Below are positions 6,961 through 9,350 of a stretch of 9,350 nt of DNA, one piece after another; the first letter of the stretch is position 1, and each line of letters opens with the position of its first letter. This DNA comes from Verrucomicrobiales bacterium (lineage in GTDB: Bacteria; Verrucomicrobiota; Verrucomicrobiia; Verrucomicrobiales; DEV007). The notes under the pieces are model-generated. The model searched no databases and was not told the DNA's origin. It saw only the letters and a list, made by a program, of their open reading frames with translations. Both the position numbers and the translations under genes were made by a program. Where the stretch lies: NCBI GenBank assembly GCA_022424805.1, contig JAKMGR010000056.1:1-9350 (forward strand), written 5' to 3'.

Positions 6961-8124
6961 ATGACGCCCACCCCTCCCAGACGCATTGCCCTGCTCGTCG
7001 AAACATCTCTTGGGTCAGGCCGCGAGATTTTGCGTGGCATTGCCCGTTATACCCGACAGACTGGATCCACGCAGTTATTTCATGCTGCAGGGGGGTTGAA
7101 CGAATCCGTCCCCGGCTGGTTACGGGACTGGCAGGGTGACGCCGTTATCGCTCGCATCCAGAGTAAGGAAGTCCTTCGTGCACTCGAAGAGCTTTCCATC
7201 CCTGTCGTCGATGTTCTCGGCGTTTGTGAAAATCGGTTTCCGCTGGTCCACGTCGACGACATAGCGATAGGCCAGCTTGTCGCGCGCCATTTTCTCGATC
7301 GGAACTTTCGTCACTTCGCCTTCTACGGGATCGAAGGAGAAAACTGGTCGAGCCGCCGCGGAGCTGCCTACCGCGAGTGCTGCGCAGATGCAGCGAGCTA
7401 CTCCGAATTCGTCACTCCGCGGAGCAACATATCTTCCCGGCACGACGACTTCGGACGACTGCGAAAGTGGATCCGCAATCTACCCAAACCAACGGCTATC
7501 ATGGTGTGCAGCGATCAGCGTGGACTCGAGCTGCTGGAATCCTGTCGCGCCGAAGAGATTCCTGTTCCCGAACAGATTGCCGTCGTCGGGGTCGACAACG
7601 ACCTCGCCCTCTGTGAGATCAGTGTTCCACCGCTCAGCAGCGTTCGTGGAGGTCACTTTCAAGTTGGGTTTGAGGCCGCCCATCTCGTCGACCGCATTCT
7701 TTACGGAGAAAAGCCACCACGCTCCCCCCTCCTCATTACCCCCAACGGAATCGTCGAACGCGAGTCTTCGCAGGTTCAGGCGATTGACGACCCCATCGTC
7801 GCTCGCGGCGTTCAGTTCATTCGCGAAAATCTTGCCGCTTCGATTACAAACGATTCGGTGGCGAGAGCAACCGGAGTATCCCGAACCCTGTTTCAAAAAC
7901 GGTTTCGCGACTGCATGGATCAATCGATTCGCGAATTCATTCTCCAGCGACGAATCGAGCGCGCGCGCCTACTCATCGAAACAACCGACGTCACCCTTGC
8001 CGAAGTCGCCGAACGAAGCGGCTTTCGGCATCAGGAATACCTTGGTCAGGTGATCAAAAAAGCGACGGGGTCGACTCCCGGGATGTTGCGCAAGGCGGCG
8101 CGAGAAAGCGCGGACCAAAGGTAA
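6961..8124 (+). CDS. XylR-type transcriptional regulator (LacI-like sensor, AraC-like DNA-binding end)
   Basis: The 387-residue protein has the two-part layout of XylR-family regulators. Residues 8-270 form a periplasmic-binding-protein-like sugar sensor: RRIALLVETSLGSGREILRGI at the start, FPLVHVDDIAIGQLVARHFL (93-112), FAFYGI, and VGVDNDLALCEISVPPLSSV (209-228), which is typical of this family. Residues 277-382 form an AraC-type domain with two helix-turn-helix units, near 296-316 (SVARATGVSRTLFQKRF) and 343-366 (VTLAEVAERSGFRHQEYLGQV). An in-frame TAA at 6937-6939 and the absence of another start fix the ATG at 6961. It is transcribed away from galK across 85 bases, so it very likely controls the galK-galM-symporter operon. 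The named members of the family answer to xylose; the context here suggests galactose or a galactoside. That ligand is inference. Confidence 0.92.
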   Translation: MTPTPPRRIALLVETSLGSGREILRGIARYTRQTGSTQLFHAAGGLNESVPGWLRDWQGDAVIARIQSKEVLRALEELSIPVVDVLGVCENRFPLVHVDDIAIGQLVARHFLDRNFRHFAFYGIEGENWSSRRGAAYRECCADAASYSEFVTPRSNISSRHDDFGRLRKWIRNLPKPTAIMVCSDQRGLELLESCRAEEIPVPEQIAVVGVDNDLALCEISVPPLSSVRGGHFQVGFEAAHLVDRILYGEKPPRSPLLITPNGIVERESSQVQAIDDPIVARGVQFIRENLAASITNDSVARATGVSRTLFQKRFRDCMDQSIREFILQRRIERARLLIETTDVTLAEVAERSGFRHQEYLGQVIKKATGSTPGMLRKAARESADQR

Positions 8125-8125
8125 C

Positions 8126-8416
8126 CTACCAAAGCATCTCAGCAAAGGAGGCTCTCTCCCCCTCCTCAAAGCGATTGATAAGGGCGGAACAGGCACCTCG
8201 AACCGTGAGAGAGTCGTCAGACCTTTTCTTTACCGTTACTGGCGAAGCCGCCTGGAAAATTCCAGATACTTTCATCGCAGCTACACCGAAAATGATCTTC
8301 GGCAAACTCTGTGAAATCACTCCCACGCCAAGCATCAGGGCACCGACCACGAGAATCGCCCAGGTCGGGGTGCCAGCAACGCGATAGTCGTCGAATGCTT
8401 TTCTCCCCAGCGTCAC
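8126..8416 (-). CDS. Doubtful small membrane ORF
   Basis: This 96-codon minus-strand frame starts at a GTG and ends one base from the regulator's stop codon, tail to tail. It predicts one or two hydrophobic segments (PTWAILVVGALMLGVGVIS near 16-34, then LPKIIFGVAAM) and a charged C-terminal part (SPVTVKKRSDDSLTVRG, RFEEGERASF). I recognise no family. The frame stays open upstream to 8479, where a TAA lies, but offers no ATG, and there is no ribosome site. It could be a real small gene, the tail of a decayed one, or chance. It is reported because no other frame explains the stretch. Confidence 0.3.
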   Translation of the reverse strand: MTLGRKAFDDYRVAGTPTWAILVVGALMLGVGVISQSLPKIIFGVAAMKVSGIFQAASPVTVKKRSDDSLTVRGACSALINRFEEGERASFAEMLW

Positions 8417-8517
8417 CGCTACGGTCGGCTGCTTACCGAAACAGGTGAATGGTTTTAGTTTCTGGTTTGTAAGTGTCGTTTATGTGATGAGAGTATGTTT
8501 TTATTGTTGTCTGAATA

Positions 8518-8575
8518 ACGAGAATCGGGCTTGCCATCGCAGTTAGAAGAGCGGTTCCTTTTTTAACGATCTCGT
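8518..8575. repeat. Imperfect inverted repeat, long loop
   Basis: ACGAGAATCG (8518-8527) and CGATCTCGT (8567-8575) are complementary over nine pairs with one bulged base, separated by 39 bases that include a run of six T. It may be a regulatory dyad or RNA structure before the sigma factor gene. The long spacing makes chance a real possibility. Confidence 0.25.
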
Positions 8576-8614
8576 CCTGATAACACACACAGACGAAGTT
8601 TCTGGGATATTTCT

Positions 8615-8637
8615 GTCCAAAATTCTATTTTTCGGAC
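8615..8637 (+). repeat. Hairpin shortly before the sigma factor start
   Basis: GTCCAAAA (8615-8622) can pair with TTTT and GGAC (8629-8637) with one bulged C, around a loop of about six bases. It ends 26 bases before the ATG at 8664, so it could lie in the leader RNA. The A-T half makes it weak. It is not followed by a T run, so it is not a normal terminator. Confidence 0.3.
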
Positions 8638-8663
8638 CTGATGGAAGGTGTAGAACTGATTTC

Positions 8664-9224
8664 ATGTCCGATTCCTCATCCAGTGATTCCCTAAATTCGG
8701 AGTCGGAAACTGATTCCGCGAAGGCCTACCTGCTTTTGCTGAATGAGCACGAGCGGCAGTTGTCGATCTATGTTCACGCCCTCGTTCAAAGCACGGAAGA
8801 TGCTGAGGACATTCTGCAGGCTTGCCGGCTCACGATGTGGAAGAAATTTGAAACCTTTGAGCCGGGATCCAACTTTCTGGCCTGGGCGAGAAAGATTGCC
8901 CTGAACCATTTACTGAATCATCGGCGAAGCCGAAAGCGAAAGCCTATGCACGCCACTGATCCCGAGGTGCTGGAAGCAATCGCTGCCGAAATCGATCGGC
9001 AGGGAGACGCGCTTGACCATCGCTCGAAAGCCTTGCGAAAATGCCTGCAGCAACTTCCCGATTCGCAGCGCCAGACCATTTTGCTTCGCTACTATGAAGA
9101 TGACGACATAGCCGAAATTGCGGCCAAAACGAAGCGGACCGAAGGCGCCGTCTATCGCCTGCTCAGCCGCATTCGAACAGCACTCAATGAATGCATCTCA
9201 GCACGCCTTGCCTCCCAGACATGA
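8664..9224 (+). CDS. ECF-type RNA polymerase sigma factor (Rhodopirellula/Verrucomicrobium-like)
   Basis: The 186-residue protein carries the two domains of group 4 sigma factors. Region 2 spans about 22-92, with LLNEHERQLSIYVHALV, the STEDAEDILQ stretch (43-52), FLAWARKIALNHLLNHRR (71-88) and a basic tail (RSRKRKP). Region 4 spans about 123-175, with LPDSQRQTILLRYYEDDDIAEIA and the helix-turn-helix TKRTEGAVYRLLSRIRTAL. A Ser/Asp-rich tail of about 20 residues precedes region 2. The pattern fits the sigma-70 group typical of Planctomycetes and Verrucomicrobia, from memory of the family. GGAAGG at 8643-8648 is a weak ribosome site, 15 bases from the ATG. The stop codon overlaps the next gene's ATG by four bases, so the two are probably translationally coupled and functionally paired. 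It may direct a surface or stress regulon; its targets are unknown. Confidence 0.92.
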   Translation: MSDSSSSDSLNSESETDSAKAYLLLLNEHERQLSIYVHALVQSTEDAEDILQACRLTMWKKFETFEPGSNFLAWARKIALNHLLNHRRSRKRKPMHATDPEVLEAIAAEIDRQGDALDHRSKALRKCLQQLPDSQRQTILLRYYEDDDIAEIAAKTKRTEGAVYRLLSRIRTALNECISARLASQT

Positions 9225-9350
9225 ACTTTGAAGAATCCATCGATCTATCCCTTGAAGGAAAACTGAGCGAAGAGGAATGGGAAACATTCCAGAGAGAGTT
9301 GCTCAAAAATCCTGAACTTCTCAGTTGCTACGTCGAGCAGCGCTGGGCCC
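9221..9350 (+). CDS. Probable anti-sigma / FecR-like protein (3' partial)
   Basis: An ATG at 9221 overlaps the sigma factor stop in an ATGA junction, and the frame is open for 43 codons to the window edge. The visible N terminus reads MNFEESIDLSLEGKLSEEEW and continues with FQRELLKNPELLSCYVEQRWA. This acidic, helical opening (a Leu-Glu-Gly-x-Leu-Ser-x-Glu-Glu pattern, then a non-polar helix ending in a Pro-Glu-Leu turn) is like the cytoplasmic start of proteins encoded after such sigma factors, many of which go on to a membrane helix and a FecR or LamG-type outer domain. None of that later part is visible, so the product name rests on position and this short stretch. Confidence 0.7.
   Translation, partial: MNFEESIDLSLEGKLSEEEWETFQRELLKNPELLSCYVEQRWA

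Larger units (their letters stand above)
8417..8663. other. AT-richer intergenic region upstream of the sigma factor gene
   Basis: No convincing gene is seen here. The base composition shifts to T-rich runs (around 8451-8515 and 8558-8566) compared with the coding flanks. It contains two imperfect inverted repeats, listed separately, and a short ACACACACAGAC run near 8585. A promoter for the sigma factor gene should lie here, but I found no -35/-10 pair good enough to name. An ECF sigma factor often reads its own promoter, whose motif I cannot deduce from one copy. Confidence 0.5.

Noticed and set aside
6876..7040. Longer N terminus for galK reaching 7040
   Set aside because: It would overlap the regulator's first 80 bases head to head, adds residues unlike galactokinases, and a GGAG sits correctly before the ATG at 6875.
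7277..8053. 258-codon plus-strand frame inside the regulator
   Set aside because: It is an out-of-frame reading of the regulator, rich in Ser, Pro and Arg; the regulator's own frame has clear family motifs.
8146..8166. AGGAGG / CCTCCT hairpin after the regulator as a terminator
   Set aside because: The arms pair over 6 bp but no T run follows on the plus strand, and the purine/pyrimidine runs make such pairing likely by chance.
8641..8694. 17-codon upstream ORF (MEGVELISCPIPHPVIP) overlapping the sigma factor start
   Set aside because: It has no ribosome site and no way to show conservation from one sequence; short overlapping frames are common by chance.
1..9350. CRISPR array, tRNA, rRNA, insertion sequence or defence system
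   Set aside because: No regularly spaced repeats, tRNA-like folds, transposase or nuclease motifs were seen by eye in any part of the window.

Overview
The window looks like a chromosomal stretch from a free-living, carbohydrate-using bacterium of the Planctomycetes-Verrucomicrobia group, most likely Verrucomicrobia. This is inference from gene content. The clues are an ECF sigma factor of the kind common in that group with a coupled downstream gene, a XylR-type regulator with a LacI-like sensor and an AraC-like DNA-binding end, a lipoprotein aldose 1-epimerase, and mostly weak or absent Shine-Dalgarno sites. No RNA gene, insertion sequence, CRISPR array or phage gene was seen.

Left part (1-2547, + strand): the open frame runs in from the left edge and is longer than its first ATG suggests. 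It joins the C-terminal part of a purple-acid-phosphatase-like metallophosphoesterase to a complete DUF900-type alpha/beta hydrolase. A multi-pass membrane protein of unknown function follows 21 bases later.

Centre (2555-6875, - strand): a galactose-use operon, transcribed right to left, encodes galactokinase (galK), a lipoprotein aldose 1-epimerase (galM) and a vSGLT-like sodium/sugar symporter. Directly after the symporter stop codon, in the same frame, lies a roughly 100-codon remnant of a catalytic-domain-only 2-oxoacid dehydrogenase-type acyltransferase. A GC stem followed by a T run on the minus strand may end this operon. The likely flow is: sugar released outside the cytoplasm is mutarotated by GalM at the membrane, imported by the symporter and phosphorylated by GalK. 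The later Leloir genes galT and galE are not in the window.

Divergent regulator (6961-8124, + strand): a XylR-type regulator is transcribed away from galK across an 85-base gap. The gap holds a 16-base palindrome that overlaps a candidate promoter for the regulator. It probably senses galactose or a related sugar and controls the galK-galM-symporter operon.

Right part (8126-9350): a doubtful small membrane ORF converges on the regulator. An AT-richer gap with two imperfect inverted repeats follows, then an ECF sigma factor whose stop overlaps the ATG of a probable anti-sigma/FecR-like protein cut off by the right edge.

I see no clearly new multi-gene system. The points most worth a second look are the phosphoesterase-hydrolase fusion with its altered metal motif, the acyltransferase remnant fused to the symporter's 3' end, and the pairing of a XylR-type regulator with galactose genes.
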